Assembly: GCA_023460575.1 (NCBI GenBank)
Contig: JAEWPQ010000202.1
Span: forward strand, 1-64,000
Length of the DNA stretch: 64,000 bases
Source: Bacillota bacterium
GTDB lineage: Bacteria; Bacillota; Clostridia; Lachnospirales; Lachnospiraceae
Direction of reading: 5' to 3'
Position 1 is the first letter of the stretch. Every line of letters starts with the position of its first letter. The position numbers and the translations under genes were made by a program. Below the pieces are notes generated by a model. It made no database searches, was not told the DNA's origin, and worked only from the letters and a program-made list of their open reading frames with translations. Positions 46,729-55,675 of this stretch are shown piece by piece.

Positions 46729-47778
46729 TTATATCACAAGGGGAAGGCTGAACTTTATTCCCAGACCACCATATGCGGAATGATACGCAAAAATTTTGCC
46801 ACCATGATGCTCAATAATGGATTTACAACTTGCAAGACCAAGTCCCATCCCCTCGTTCTGGATTTGCCGTGCCTGATCCACAGTGAAAAACTTGAGAAAC
46901 AAAGAAGATATATCCTTATCCGGCACCCCAATTCCGTTATCCTCAATTTGAAAGAAGGCATAATGCCCTTGTCGATACCCGGTCATATACACTTTTAAAT
47001 CATTTTTCCCTCCATATCTTACTGCATTACTAAAGAGATTACCAAATACCCGACGTATCATCGTTTCATTGGCCATTAACAACATGTCTCCTGCAAATGA
47101 ATGATGACAGTTAAACTCATAACCAAGTCCACCCAGCTCATATTCATATTCCTGGGCAATATCTTTAAATAATTTTAAAACATCTACAGGTTTGGTACTC
47201 ATAGATTCTAACTCCAGTTTTTCTTTGGTGAAACTGGAGAAGTCATTGATAAGTTCTGACATATATCTGGACTTCTTTTGAATCAGCTCATAATATTCCT
47301 GCCTTTCAGTCTCTGACAGATCCTTGTGCATACTCAGCAATTCCGCAAAACCATTGATCGATGTTAAAGGTGTTTTTAAGTCGTGAGCAATCGCCGCAAT
47401 CATGTCGATTTGCTCTTTGTTTGCCAGTTGAATCCTTTCCTCCATATTATTAAAATGTTTGTAAAGTTCACCAATTTCATCATTACTCTTTCGGGCGAGG
47501 GGATGCAATGGATGCTCAATATTTACCGCTTCCAGCCTGGCATTAAGTAACTGAATTGGTTTTTCTATACTAAAACGAATATAGATAATCAGAATACTAA
47601 ATATGATACAGGCAATGGCACAAATGGGAAGAAGTAAACCAACATACTGTGGAATCAGCAATGGACTTCGTATCGGTGAATATGCTGCAAAAACAATCTT
47701 CAGATATATTCCAATTGAAATCATAAAAACAAGAAACATCATCAGGAACAGAAGGGAAAGCTTTATTTTTAGTTTCAT
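46729..47778 (-). CDS. Sensor histidine kinase
   Basis: 349 residues. Two N-terminal helices (about 7-28 and 45-68) with a very short outside loop, HAMP (70-120), the phospho-acceptor His in AIAHDLKTPLTSINGF, and HATPase motifs N (NLFSNAVRY), G1 (DNGIGVP) and G2 (GMGLGLAS). The short loop suggests sensing in the membrane, as in intramembrane kinases of envelope stress. 5 bp after the response regulator gene. Confidence 0.92.
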   Translation of the reverse strand: MKLKIKLSLLFLMMFLVFMISIGIYLKIVFAAYSPIRSPLLIPQYVGLLLPICAIACIIFSILIIYIRFSIEKPIQLLNARLEAVNIEHPLHPLARKSNDEIGELYKHFNNMEERIQLANKEQIDMIAAIAHDLKTPLTSINGFAELLSMHKDLSETERQEYYELIQKKSRYMSELINDFSSFTKEKLELESMSTKPVDVLKLFKDIAQEYEYELGGLGYEFNCHHSFAGDMLLMANETMIRRVFGNLFSNAVRYGGKNDLKVYMTGYRQGHYAFFQIEDNGIGVPDKDISSLFLKFFTVDQARQIQNEGMGLGLASCKSIIEHHGGKIFAYHSAYGGLGIKFSLPLVI

Positions 47779-47783
47779 GCTAT

Positions 47784-48476
47784 TTATTCACTTTCCGCAT
47801 ATTTATATCCTATGCCCCAAATTGTTTTAATAAAGTCACATTCAGAACCAAGTTTCCTACGAATGTTTTTTATATGAACAGTTACGGTATTTATTTCTCC
47901 ATATTCGTCTCCCCAGACATTTTCATAAATCTGCTCACGAGTCAATACCTGATTGGGGTAGCTCATAAGAAAAAACAGTATCTGAAATTCCTTCGTTGAT
48001 AAGTCGAGCTTTCTGCTATTAAGGAATGCTTCAAACGTCCTGTCGTTTAAAATAAGTGGAGAACTCTCTTTTTCTTTATCGGGATTAAGGTTATTCCACT
48101 CTTTAAACAGCCTGTCTGCTTTTCTGAAGTGAGCCTTTATCCTGGAAACAAGCTCCTGGCAGCTGAAAGGTTTGGTTATGTAATCGTCTGCTCCTATTTC
48201 AAGTCCAACAATTTTATCAATCTCCTTATCACGCGCGCTTAAAAACAGGATCGGAACAGTATAAGATTCCCGGATTCTTCGGCAGGCATCCAGACCATCC
48301 ATACCGGGCATCATTATATCAAGAACAATGAAATCAATGGGGTTTTCTTTCAATACAGATAATGCCTCATCCCCGGAATATGCTGAAATCGTCTCAAATT
48401 GCTCGTATCTTAAACTCGTAGTAATAAGTTTTACTATATCTTTATCATCGTCTACAACTAATATCTTCTTTTGCAT
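47784..48476 (-). CDS. OmpR-family response regulator
   Basis: 230 residues from the ATG after GGAGGG; an upstream ATG nine codons earlier has no ribosome site. Receiver domain with the phospho-Asp in IDFIVLDIMMPG and acidic pocket VVDDD; winged helix at the C-terminus (STKEFQILFFLMSYPNQVLTREQIYENVW). Pairs with the downstream kinase. The target is unknown; no transporter follows. Confidence 0.93.
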   Translation of the reverse strand: MQKKILVVDDDKDIVKLITTSLRYEQFETISAYSGDEALSVLKENPIDFIVLDIMMPGMDGLDACRRIRESYTVPILFLSARDKEIDKIVGLEIGADDYITKPFSCQELVSRIKAHFRKADRLFKEWNNLNPDKEKESSPLILNDRTFEAFLNSRKLDLSTKEFQILFFLMSYPNQVLTREQIYENVWGDEYGEINTVTVHIKNIRRKLGSECDFIKTIWGIGYKYAESE

Positions 48477-48689
48477 TTTTACGCCCTCCTTAACATAAGG
48501 CACTAAAGCACCTTATATGAATAATATATCACAACATATGCATTATTATAGCTTTTTTATTATTTATGGGATTTAAAAGAAGCTATATACAACAATTCAA
48601 GATTTTTTGTATAATAACTCTTTTCCTGCAAATAATACTTTATTAATGCGAAGTAATAAAATAAATGATTATGCAGAGGAGCAAATTAT

Positions 48690-48929
48690 ATGAATCGCGA
48701 TAAACTTATAGCCCAGGTAAAAAATGAATACGCACGAATAGCCTCATCAGAATCCCAGCAGCACTTCCACCAGACCACAACCGAGATCACACCGGAAGCT
48801 TATTATGAAAACCTGTTAAGTAAAGTTATAAACGAAATTAACAACGGAACTTTTGATAATTTCAAATCCGGTGAAGAAGTAGTAACCGCTATTGCAAATG
48901 ATAAAACCTGGCTTTCAGGCTGGAAATAA
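48690..48929 (+). CDS. Small conserved-looking protein of unknown function
   Basis: 79 residues, soluble and largely helical (AYYENLLSKVINEINNGTF), ending TWLSGWK. GAGGAG at a good distance from the ATG and a terminator right after it support a real gene. It is divergent from the two-component genes. I recognise no family. Confidence 0.55.
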   Translation: MNRDKLIAQVKNEYARIASSESQQHFHQTTTEITPEAYYENLLSKVINEINNGTFDNFKSGEEVVTAIANDKTWLSGWK

Positions 48930-48949
48930 ATGCAAAACTGCTAAAAAAA

Positions 48950-48977
48950 ACGCAGTCCTTTTTTTAAGGGATTGCGT
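48950..48977. terminator. Terminator
   Basis: A 9-bp stem starting ACGCAGTCC closes on GGATTGCGT and is followed by TATTTTATT. It resembles the terminator at 51703-51739. Confidence 0.6.
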
Positions 48978-48980
48978 ATT

Positions 48981-49360
48981 TTATTGTTCAACTACCCCAA
49001 AATCATCCACATAGACATAGGCTGTACCGGGCTTCTTGTAAGCATACACGGTTGCACTGGAAGCATCTGATCCGGTTGTAAAAGGAATGCTTACCATTGT
49101 CCAGGATGTACTGGCAGATGTAACGGATACATCCGTTCCTCCAAAGCCGTTAACACCAATCTGAATCTGCTCTCCTGTGTCTGTCTTAACCCAGACGGAA
49201 CATCTATAGCTGGTATTAGGACTTAGCCCATACGCTGACATTCTCAAAAAACGGATCCGGAGGTGAAGAAAAATCATGCCCGGCAGTCCAGTCCGTTCCG
49301 CCATACTCATATGCTCCAATATCCGGTGCCGTACCACAATTTACCTCCCCTAATTAATTC
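48981..49360 (-). pseudogene. Remnant of a secreted beta-helix/CBM glycosidase
   Basis: The upper part in one frame reads CGTAPDIGAYEYGGTDW and AGHDFSSPPDPFFEN, the usual end of a right-handed beta-helix polysaccharide-degrading enzyme. A change of frame follows near 49240. The lower part reads LSPNTSYRCSVWVKTDTGE to AYVYVDDFGVVEQ, a CBM_4_9-like carbohydrate-binding module. The catalytic body and start are absent. This is the decayed 3' end of a large secreted enzyme. Confidence 0.7.
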
Positions 49361-49524
49361 TATTAAGATTTAACCTCTGGTTATTTTATCGGCATTTATC
49401 AGCTTACAGTAACCTGCTATTCTGAAATAATCCAAATACGCTTCATAATATCTATTCATACACGATATAAATAAAAATATATATGAAACCTTGTTTTCAA
49501 TTTGTTTGTTGTAAAGGAGCTATT

Positions 49525-50709
49525 ATGGTAGGAATAACAAAACTATTATGCAATTCTGATAATTTTGGTGACAAATTACGTTATGTACCAGATGCATCAA
49601 AACAAAAATCCGGTACCAGTACAGGCTATGGACCTGTAGTGGTATGGAATTGTACCAATCAATGTAATTTAAAATGCAAACACTGCTATGCTGATTCAAA
49701 CAGCAGGAAATCCGAGGAAGAGTTAAATACCAAAGAGGCTAAAAATTTAATTGAAGACCTGGCAAAACTACATATCCCGGTACTGCTTTTATCCGGAGGC
49801 GAACCGCTGATGAGGGAAGACATCTTCGAATTAATTTATTATGCAAATAAATACAATATACGTATAACTATTTCAACGAACGGTACATTAATAGATAAAG
49901 ATATTGCAAAAGATTTAAAAAAGGCTTGCGTAAGTTATACAGGAATCAGTTTAGACGGTATTGGTACCCGACATGATGATTTTAGAGGAATCCCCGGCAG
50001 TTTTAATAAATCATTGGAAGGAATAAGGAACTGCCTGGAAATTGGACAAAAGGCTGGTCTTCGCTTTACAATTAACCGGGATAATTATGATCAGCTAAAT
50101 GATATCTTTGCTCTCATAAAAGAAGAAAAAATTCCCAGAGTATGTTTTTATCATCTTGCCTATTCTGGAAGGGGAAGCAAGGTGATATCATTGGATATTG
50201 AGAAAGAAGAAAAAAGGGCAGCATTAGATTTGATTATGCAAAAGACACTGGAATTCGGAAATAAAGTGGAAATTTTAACAGTTGACAATCATGCTGACAG
50301 CGTTTATTTATATCTTCAGGCTAAAAAGAAATATCCTCTCCTGGCAGATAGAATATGGGAATTAATTCAAATGAATGGCGGAAACAGATCCGGTATTGCA
50401 ATTGGAAACATTGATTTCAAAGGAAATGTACATGCTGACCAGTTTACGTGGCATCATACCTTTGGTAATGTAAAGGAAACTAAATTCAGTGAAATATGGA
50501 CAAATCCAACAAATCCATTAGCAATTGGTCTAAGGGACAGAAAAACCTTATTAAAGGGAAGATGCAGCAAATGCTGTTGGTTGAACGTTTGTAATGGTAA
50601 TCTCCGGGTCAGGGCAGAAGCCGTTACCAGTGATTTCTGGGCATCAGATCCGGCATGTTATCTCACCAATGAAGAAATCGGAGTACCAGAAGATACAGCG
50701 TTGGTTTAG
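49525..50709 (+). CDS. ahbC: AhbC/NirJ-type radical SAM protein
   Basis: 394 residues from the ATG after AAAGGAG. Radical SAM cluster CNLKCKHC (Cys47, 51, 54), then LSGGEPLMR. The C-terminal auxiliary Fe-S region CSKCCWLNVCNGN and WASDPACYLTNEEIG matches AhbC/NirJ. AhbC converts 12,18-didecarboxysiroheme to Fe-coproporphyrin III in the siroheme route to heme; NirJ acts in heme d1 synthesis. The two following genes are the matching decarboxylase subunits. Which product is made is not certain. Confidence 0.85.
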   Translation: MVGITKLLCNSDNFGDKLRYVPDASKQKSGTSTGYGPVVVWNCTNQCNLKCKHCYADSNSRKSEEELNTKEAKNLIEDLAKLHIPVLLLSGGEPLMREDIFELIYYANKYNIRITISTNGTLIDKDIAKDLKKACVSYTGISLDGIGTRHDDFRGIPGSFNKSLEGIRNCLEIGQKAGLRFTINRDNYDQLNDIFALIKEEKIPRVCFYHLAYSGRGSKVISLDIEKEEKRAALDLIMQKTLEFGNKVEILTVDNHADSVYLYLQAKKKYPLLADRIWELIQMNGGNRSGIAIGNIDFKGNVHADQFTWHHTFGNVKETKFSEIWTNPTNPLAIGLRDRKTLLKGRCSKCCWLNVCNGNLRVRAEAVTSDFWASDPACYLTNEEIGVPEDTALV

Positions 50710-50734
50710 ACTTATAACGGAGGAATATTAGAAT

Positions 50735-51190
50735 ATGCTGAATAATTATAATAATTTGCTGAATATGATTCAGAATGGTTTTCCTATTGAACCAAGACCC
50801 TTTTTAGCCATTGCTAACCAATTAGGAATGTCAGAAATTGAAGTTCTGAAAATCATAAAAGAGTTAAAAGAACAAGGAACTATCCGCAGGTTAGGTGGTA
50901 TTTTTGATTCAAAAAAATTAGGTTATACAGGTACATTATGTGCTATGGAAGTATCTGATAATAAGATCGGAGAAGTCTCTCAGATTATAAACAGTTATCC
51001 TTGTGTTACACATAATTATCTTAGAGATCATAAATACAATATGTGGTTTACTCTGATTGTACCCTCTCAATACAGTCTTGATGCACATATCAATGAGATA
51101 AAAAATAAAACCGGAATTAACGAAATCATGATTTTGAACTCTCTGCAGACTTTTAAAATTAAAGTAAATTTAAAGATTAAAGGAGCATAG
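50735..51190 (+). CDS. ahbA: Siroheme decarboxylase subunit AhbA-like
   Basis: 151 residues. Lrp/AsnC-like fold with the family motifs EPRPFLAIANQLGMSE and GTIRRLGGIFDSKKLGYTG. With AhbB it decarboxylates siroheme at C12 and C18. In these proteins the winged helix is an enzyme scaffold and not necessarily a DNA-binding unit. 25 bp after ahbC, 3 bp before ahbB. Confidence 0.85.
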   Translation: MLNNYNNLLNMIQNGFPIEPRPFLAIANQLGMSEIEVLKIIKELKEQGTIRRLGGIFDSKKLGYTGTLCAMEVSDNKIGEVSQIINSYPCVTHNYLRDHKYNMWFTLIVPSQYSLDAHINEIKNKTGINEIMILNSLQTFKIKVNLKIKGA

Positions 51191-51193
51191 TTT

Positions 51194-51685
51194 ATGGACA
51201 TTTCTCAGAAAAAACAGGTTATTCAAAAATTACAGGATAAACTGCCCCTAGTACCTGAACCATATAAAGCTATTGCAGATGAAATTGGAATATCAGAGAA
51301 AGAACTCCTTGATTATATCAAAGAATTGAAAAATAATAAAACCTTACGCAGAATTGGTGCGGTATTAAATCACAGGTCTGTAGGATTTTTGGCTAATGCC
51401 ATGGTGGTCTGGTTCGTTCCCGTCGAAAGAATAAAAGAGGTTACAGATATTATGGTTTCATTTCCTCAGGTAAGCCATTGTTATGAACGGGAGGTTTTAA
51501 ATAATTGGAAATATAATATATATACCATGATACATTCTGATAGTTTTGATTTATGTGACGATACCATTAAAAAGATTTCTAAAATGACACATATTAATAA
51601 CTATGAAGTTTTATATAGTACAAAAGAATTAAAGAAAAGCAGTATGAAATATTTTTTGGACGAAGATAATAAGAATCCCTGTTAA
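51194..51685 (+). CDS. ahbB: Siroheme decarboxylase subunit AhbB-like
   Basis: 163 residues. Lrp-like fold with LPLVPEPYKAIADEIGISE, LRRIGAVLNHRSVGF and NAMVVWFV, the AhbB pattern; SHCYERE is a likely substrate-side motif. Partner of the preceding AhbA-like protein. No ahbD (final heme synthase) follows, and the operon ends at a terminator. Confidence 0.87.
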   Translation: MDISQKKQVIQKLQDKLPLVPEPYKAIADEIGISEKELLDYIKELKNNKTLRRIGAVLNHRSVGFLANAMVVWFVPVERIKEVTDIMVSFPQVSHCYEREVLNNWKYNIYTMIHSDSFDLCDDTIKKISKMTHINNYEVLYSTKELKKSSMKYFLDEDNKNPC

Positions 51686-51702
51686 AATTAGTAAACTATC
51701 AA

Positions 51703-51739
51703 AAAACCGCAGTCCTTTTTTATCAGAGATTGCGGTTTT
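51703..51739. terminator. Bidirectional terminator
   Basis: AAAACCGCA pairs with TGCGGTTTT, extended inward through a G-T pair, between the convergent ahbB and TIGR03943 genes. Confidence 0.7.
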
Positions 51740-51753
51740 AAATAAGAACGTCA

Positions 51754-52554
51754 TTAATATGGATAGACGTATCCCTCCACTTTTTCTGCTGGTGTTATTT
51801 TTGTCACCATAATAAGAGGATTTGCATACTTATGTCCATCATAATCTTCGTAGTTTAAAGTCAGGGTTCCCTCTACGGTTATCCAGGAATCTTCTTTTAG
51901 AACTGTTACTTCCCTGTAATTACAAAGAAGACCGGCAGGCGCCAAATCAGCCACACAGCAGGTCATCGCAAGACGAGCCACTGCAAACTCATTTTCTCCA
52001 TAGACCTTAGGATCCTTCAGTACATATCCGGTTATTGTAACGGTGTATCCTTCGTATTCTTCCATATGCATGTACAGTTCTGAATACCACATTCCAAATA
52101 AGCCATCCGATACAATAATTTTCTTTTCTGCCTTATAAAGCCCCGGCATTACGTTCTCATTTTCTTCTTTGGCAGGCGGCGCCTGATCCGGAGTACGCTC
52201 AGGCTCTTTTCGCTCTGCCTTACTTATCTGCAGCTTTGAGTTTTCACCAACGGTATTATAGGAAGAGACATCAATAGGTGTATGCGGAAGCAGCATAATG
52301 AGGACCGGGATAATCAGCAGAAAGCAGTGGCTCATGCGTATTTTATATCTTGGTATAAACAATCTCCCGGTTCCTGCTAATGCCCATAAACCCATAATGC
52401 AGGCGGTAAAATACAGATAAGGCCTCATTCTCGGAGTAACATACCGGAGATAAGCACCACCGGCAGCGAGATAAACGATCATTCCTCCAAAAGACATCTG
52501 ACAGAGGATTTCAGTTAACACCTGGGGATTTAACACTTTGACTGTTTTCTTCAT
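51754..52554 (-). CDS. TIGR03943/YcgQ-like membrane protein
   Basis: 266 residues; the ATG at 52554 overlaps the stop of the upstream gene (ATGA). Three to four N-terminal helices (to about 105), a charged linker and a C-terminal soluble domain of about 125 residues (FGMWYSELYMHMEEYEGYTVTITGYV) with MTCCVAD. TIGR03943 proteins regularly accompany UPF0718-type permeases, here a CobW-permease fusion. They are thought to help metal or small-molecule transport; the mechanism is unknown. Confidence 0.82.
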   Translation of the reverse strand: MKKTVKVLNPQVLTEILCQMSFGGMIVYLAAGGAYLRYVTPRMRPYLYFTACIMGLWALAGTGRLFIPRYKIRMSHCFLLIIPVLIMLLPHTPIDVSSYNTVGENSKLQISKAERKEPERTPDQAPPAKEENENVMPGLYKAEKKIIVSDGLFGMWYSELYMHMEEYEGYTVTITGYVLKDPKVYGENEFAVARLAMTCCVADLAPAGLLCNYREVTVLKEDSWITVEGTLTLNYEDYDGHKYANPLIMVTKITPAEKVEGYVYPY

Positions 52555-54122
52555 AAGCTCATTCCCCTTATCCCATACAGCAAAAAGACCAGAAAGAAGC
52601 ATACCGTGACAGTTACCAGCATCAGCTTCACTATAAATCCCTTCGTAAATCCGGAGGAGAGCATCAGCATATTCTTAATGTCCATCATTGGCCCAAATAC
52701 CAAAAAACCCATAACAGCTCCGGCTGGCATCTGGCTGGCAAAGCTGCGGGCAATGACCGCATCAGATGAAGAACACAATGACAGGATAAAGGCCGCTGCC
52801 ATCATAAGCAGAATGGAAGCTGCCAGTCCGCCTCTGTACTGTGCAAAAGCCAGAGGACCATTCCCTAACGCCTGGAGGATGGAAGCTGTCAGTATTCCAA
52901 TCAGAAGGTATTTGCCCACCCGGAAAAACTCAGCCTGCCCATGACGCAGACAAAGAACCAGTTTTCCTGCCAGTGATTCCGTTTTTTGACTATCCTCATA
53001 ACATCCGCACGCACAGATGAGCCGGCTTCTTTCACTCCCCAAAAGTAGAGGAGTCTTACTTTGATAGGCAGCAGCAAGCAATCCAATCAACACTGCCGCG
53101 AATGCTCCGATCCCGGCCCGGCCAGCTACCACCGCCATGTTACCACCAAACGCATAGAAGGTCGACAGCAGGACAACCGGATTCATGACAGGCGCCGCCA
53201 TCATGAAGGTGACCGCCACTGGCAGCGGAATTCCTTTTTTAATCAGACTTCTAAAAACAGGAATTGAGGCACAGTCACAGACCGGCAGTAAAAATCCTCC
53301 GGCTAATGCTGCCGCCATTCCCCAAACAAGAGACTTTGGGAACCACCGTTCCAGCATTCCATCCGGAATCAATATCTGAATGACAGATGAAAGCATAATT
53401 CCAATAAGCAAAAAGGGAACTGCCTGCAGAGTCATACCAAAAAACAGATTCACCATTCTGCTTAATGGCAATCCCTCCGATCCGGATATGATTCCTGCCA
53501 GAAGAAACAGGCAGATGAAAAGCATAAATTCCATGAGAAAAGAGCAGACAGGTCCATCTGGCTGTCTTAAAACCTGCCTGCTAAGTTTTCTGTCAGAGGT
53601 CATTTCTAAAATTTCCAACCCTGGATTTACTCCTTCCAATAAGCGGCAGGCACGTCGATATTGGCTTTTTGTATGGTAATTACGGATAATGGCGATATCA
53701 CTTTCTGAAATTTGATCAATTAAGTAAATTCCCATTCCATTGAGGAGGAATTCCAGCTTCTCAGCGTCGGCAATATGAATGATCTTTTTTAACCGGCAGA
53801 CTGTGGGTAATACCGGGTCCCAAAACAGTGACAAAAGCCAGGAAAAAGGGGCGGTACCATTCCATTCAACCCAAATCTCGTCCCACTCCCCGTTTTGTAC
53901 CGCCTCGTAAATCTGACCGGGTATCTGCTCCTGCTGCTGGTCCAACATCCGTCTGGGAATCATCAGCTTCCTGTGTCCGGCGCAGCCGCAAAAGAGGTCT
54001 TCTTCTCCATCCTCGAACTGTATTACCAGAGCTTTTACTTTTCTTTTTTCAAAAATTTTGTTTAAGAAGGTCGTTTTTCCTGCATCCAGACTTCCTGTGA
54101 CAATATAAACGGGTATTGCCAT
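52551..54122 (-). CDS. CobW-like GTPase fused to a UPF0718 permease
   Basis: 523 residues. Residues 1-190 are a CobW/P47K-type G3E GTPase domain (GSLDAGKTTF at 10-19, DEIWVEWNGTAP) with CGC near 45. From about 195 on is a UPF0718 permease with some eight helices and the signature LPVCDCASIPVFRSL, plus MAAPVMNP. A metallochaperone-type GTPase joined to a permease suggests metal transport gated or loaded by GTP. It sits after a DtxR-family gene and next to feoAB. Transported species unknown. Confidence 0.82.
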   Translation of the reverse strand: MAIPVYIVTGSLDAGKTTFLNKIFEKRKVKALVIQFEDGEEDLFCGCAGHRKLMIPRRMLDQQQEQIPGQIYEAVQNGEWDEIWVEWNGTAPFSWLLSLFWDPVLPTVCRLKKIIHIADAEKLEFLLNGMGIYLIDQISESDIAIIRNYHTKSQYRRACRLLEGVNPGLEILEMTSDRKLSRQVLRQPDGPVCSFLMEFMLFICLFLLAGIISGSEGLPLSRMVNLFFGMTLQAVPFLLIGIMLSSVIQILIPDGMLERWFPKSLVWGMAAALAGGFLLPVCDCASIPVFRSLIKKGIPLPVAVTFMMAAPVMNPVVLLSTFYAFGGNMAVVAGRAGIGAFAAVLIGLLAAAYQSKTPLLLGSERSRLICACGCYEDSQKTESLAGKLVLCLRHGQAEFFRVGKYLLIGILTASILQALGNGPLAFAQYRGGLAASILLMMAAAFILSLCSSSDAVIARSFASQMPAGAVMGFLVFGPMMDIKNMLMLSSGFTKGFIVKLMLVTVTVCFFLVFLLYGIRGMSL

Positions 54123-54172
54123 TTTTTCTCCTTTACCAAAAAGGCACCTTAAATTATACCATTTAGAGACAT

Positions 54173-54664
54173 TCAGATTTCAGGATAGGCAGACAAGTCC
54201 ATAAATGACTTAAACTCCTGATTAACGGACGGATTCTTGGTTAGAAACTCCAGCAGACTCTTAATCCTGAACACGGTATCAGAGGCCAGCGTATGTTCAA
54301 CCAATTCCGTTTCCTCCAGGGCATTTGCACTTCCAACCAATGTAAAAAAGCTTTCTATAATATTGTGGCGCTCCAATAAATAAGCGCCTTTAATTCTTCC
54401 TTCTGTGGTTAAAAGGATGTTATCAAGATTATTATATTTTAAGAAGTCTAATTCTACAAGTTTGTAAACCATTTTAGATGCAGAAGATGGTCTGACATTT
54501 AATTTCTCAGAAAGCTTATTAATGCGCGTATAATCCTCTTCCAAACACAATCGATACGTCATCTCAAGATAGTCCTCCAAAGCAGGGGTTAGTCTGCTCT
54601 CATTTTGCTTTATCAGCTGATATCCGCGAACGGTATGAAATTTGTTTTCCATTGGCATGTTCAT
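54173..54664 (-). CDS. DtxR/MntR-family metal-dependent regulator
   Basis: About 163 residues; the ATG at 54664 has the best spacing to GGGGG, an ATG at 54670 is possible. Winged helix (ALEDYLEMTYRLCLEE, LSEKLNVRPSSASKMVYKLVELDFL) and metal-binding dimer domain (LLERHNIIESFF, ETELVEHTLASDT), as in MntR, without the C-terminal SH3 domain. It likely controls its own operon with the CobW-permease gene in response to Mn or Fe. Confidence 0.85.
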   Translation of the reverse strand: MNMPMENKFHTVRGYQLIKQNESRLTPALEDYLEMTYRLCLEEDYTRINKLSEKLNVRPSSASKMVYKLVELDFLKYNNLDNILLTTEGRIKGAYLLERHNIIESFFTLVGSANALEETELVEHTLASDTVFRIKSLLEFLTKNPSVNQEFKSFMDLSAYPEI

Positions 54665-54782
54665 AAGCATGTTCCCCCATCACAACATTTTTTTAGTATA
54701 CCTGTAACACCTTATGCTTTATCTTCATAAATTAGTCATAAGAAACGGTGTTTCCCGCCCCTAACAGTTATTCATAAACGAC

Positions 54783-54840
54783 TTGCCTTTTTATTATTTT
54801 AGGCATATAATGTAAATATATTTAGGTATGCCTAAATATA
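54783..54840 (+). promoter_or_regulatory. feo promoter with DtxR-family operator
   Basis: TTGCCT (54783-54788), a 17-bp spacer and TATAAT (54806-54811). Just after it, TATATTTAGG-TATG-CCTAAATATA (54817-54840) is a perfect 10-bp inverted repeat, with the TTTAGG/CCTAAA core of DtxR/MntR-type boxes. Metal-bound repressor here would shut the operon. Confidence 0.8.
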
Positions 54841-54870
54841 TGGATACATACAAATAAAAAGGTGAAGAAT

Positions 54871-54969
54871 ATGGATAATTATACAAAGCGGCAATTTCGC
54901 CGCAAGATACCAACTTTGATTGCCACGGTTCTTGTCTTGCTTATTGGAACGCTGGCATCACATTTATGA
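54871..54969 (+). CDS. 32-residue membrane peptide of the feo operon
   Basis: ATG after AAAAGGTGAAGAAT, then 32 codons: a basic start (MDNYTKRQFRRK) and a single hydrophobic helix (PTLIATVLVLLIGTLASHL). The stop is 18 bp before the DtxR-FeoA gene. Small size, good ribosome site, a basic-then-hydrophobic layout and first place in an iron-boxed operon argue it is real. Role unknown; it could help the Feo transporter in the membrane. Confidence 0.6.
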   Translation: MDNYTKRQFRRKIPTLIATVLVLLIGTLASHL

Positions 54970-54987
54970 TAAATGGAGGAAAACAAA

Positions 54988-55644
54988 ATGACACCCAATA
55001 AAGAGGATTATCTAAAGACTATCTATAAACTAGGTGGCTTAGAGAAGCTGGTAAGCAATAAACAAATCGCAGAAGTCCTGCAGATTGCACCTGCCTCTGT
55101 GACAGAAATGCTGGGAAAGCTAAAACGGGAAGGGCTGATCCGGTACGAACCCTACAAGGGTTCCAGTCTGACGGAGGAGGGAATGCGTGCCGCCATCTCC
55201 TTAGTAAGGGGGCACAGGCTTTGGGAGGTATTTCTCATGCGCCATTTGGGATACTCCTGGAGCGAGGCTCACGAAGATGCAGAACTGCTGGAGCATATTA
55301 CACCGCAGCGCCTTACAAACCGGCTTGATCAGTTTCTGAATTACCCTGCATACTGTCCTCACGGCAGTTCCATCCCTCACCCCGACGGACAGATTGATCT
55401 CATCCCGATGCAGCCCCTAAGCTGCCTTCCTATTGGTGTAAGCTCCCATATCCGGAAAGTCACGGAGGAAAAAACACTATTGGACTATTTACAGGAACGG
55501 GGAATTGTTATGGGAGGCACTGTTCGTATTATTGAGGCCGCTGCATACGAGGGCCCCCTTACACTTGACATGAACGGCAAACGCATTCAAATCAGTTATA
55601 AAGCGGCCTGTCAGATCTACGTGGAAGATACAAAAGAGCTGTAA
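54988..55644 (+). CDS. DtxR-family regulator with FeoA/SH3 domain
   Basis: 218 residues from the ATG 8 nt after GGAGG. Winged helix (TPNKEDYLKTIYKLGG, VLQIAPASVTEMLGKLKREGLI), metal-binding domain (LVRGHRLWEVFLMRHLG, EDAELLEH), then CPHGSSIP and a C-terminal FeoA-like SH3 fold from about 140. This is the full IdeR/DtxR form. Encoded in the feo operon downstream of a DtxR-type box, so it probably represses the operon when iron is sufficient. Confidence 0.9.
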   Translation: MTPNKEDYLKTIYKLGGLEKLVSNKQIAEVLQIAPASVTEMLGKLKREGLIRYEPYKGSSLTEEGMRAAISLVRGHRLWEVFLMRHLGYSWSEAHEDAELLEHITPQRLTNRLDQFLNYPAYCPHGSSIPHPDGQIDLIPMQPLSCLPIGVSSHIRKVTEEKTLLDYLQERGIVMGGTVRIIEAAAYEGPLTLDMNGKRIQISYKAACQIYVEDTKEL

Positions 55645-55675
55645 TACCAAATATATTGTTAAGGAGGATTTTACT

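Noticed and set aside
50735..51685. Two Lrp/AsnC transcription regulators
   Set aside because: The RRLGG and RRIGAVLNHRSVGF motifs and the neighbouring AhbC mark them as siroheme decarboxylase subunits.
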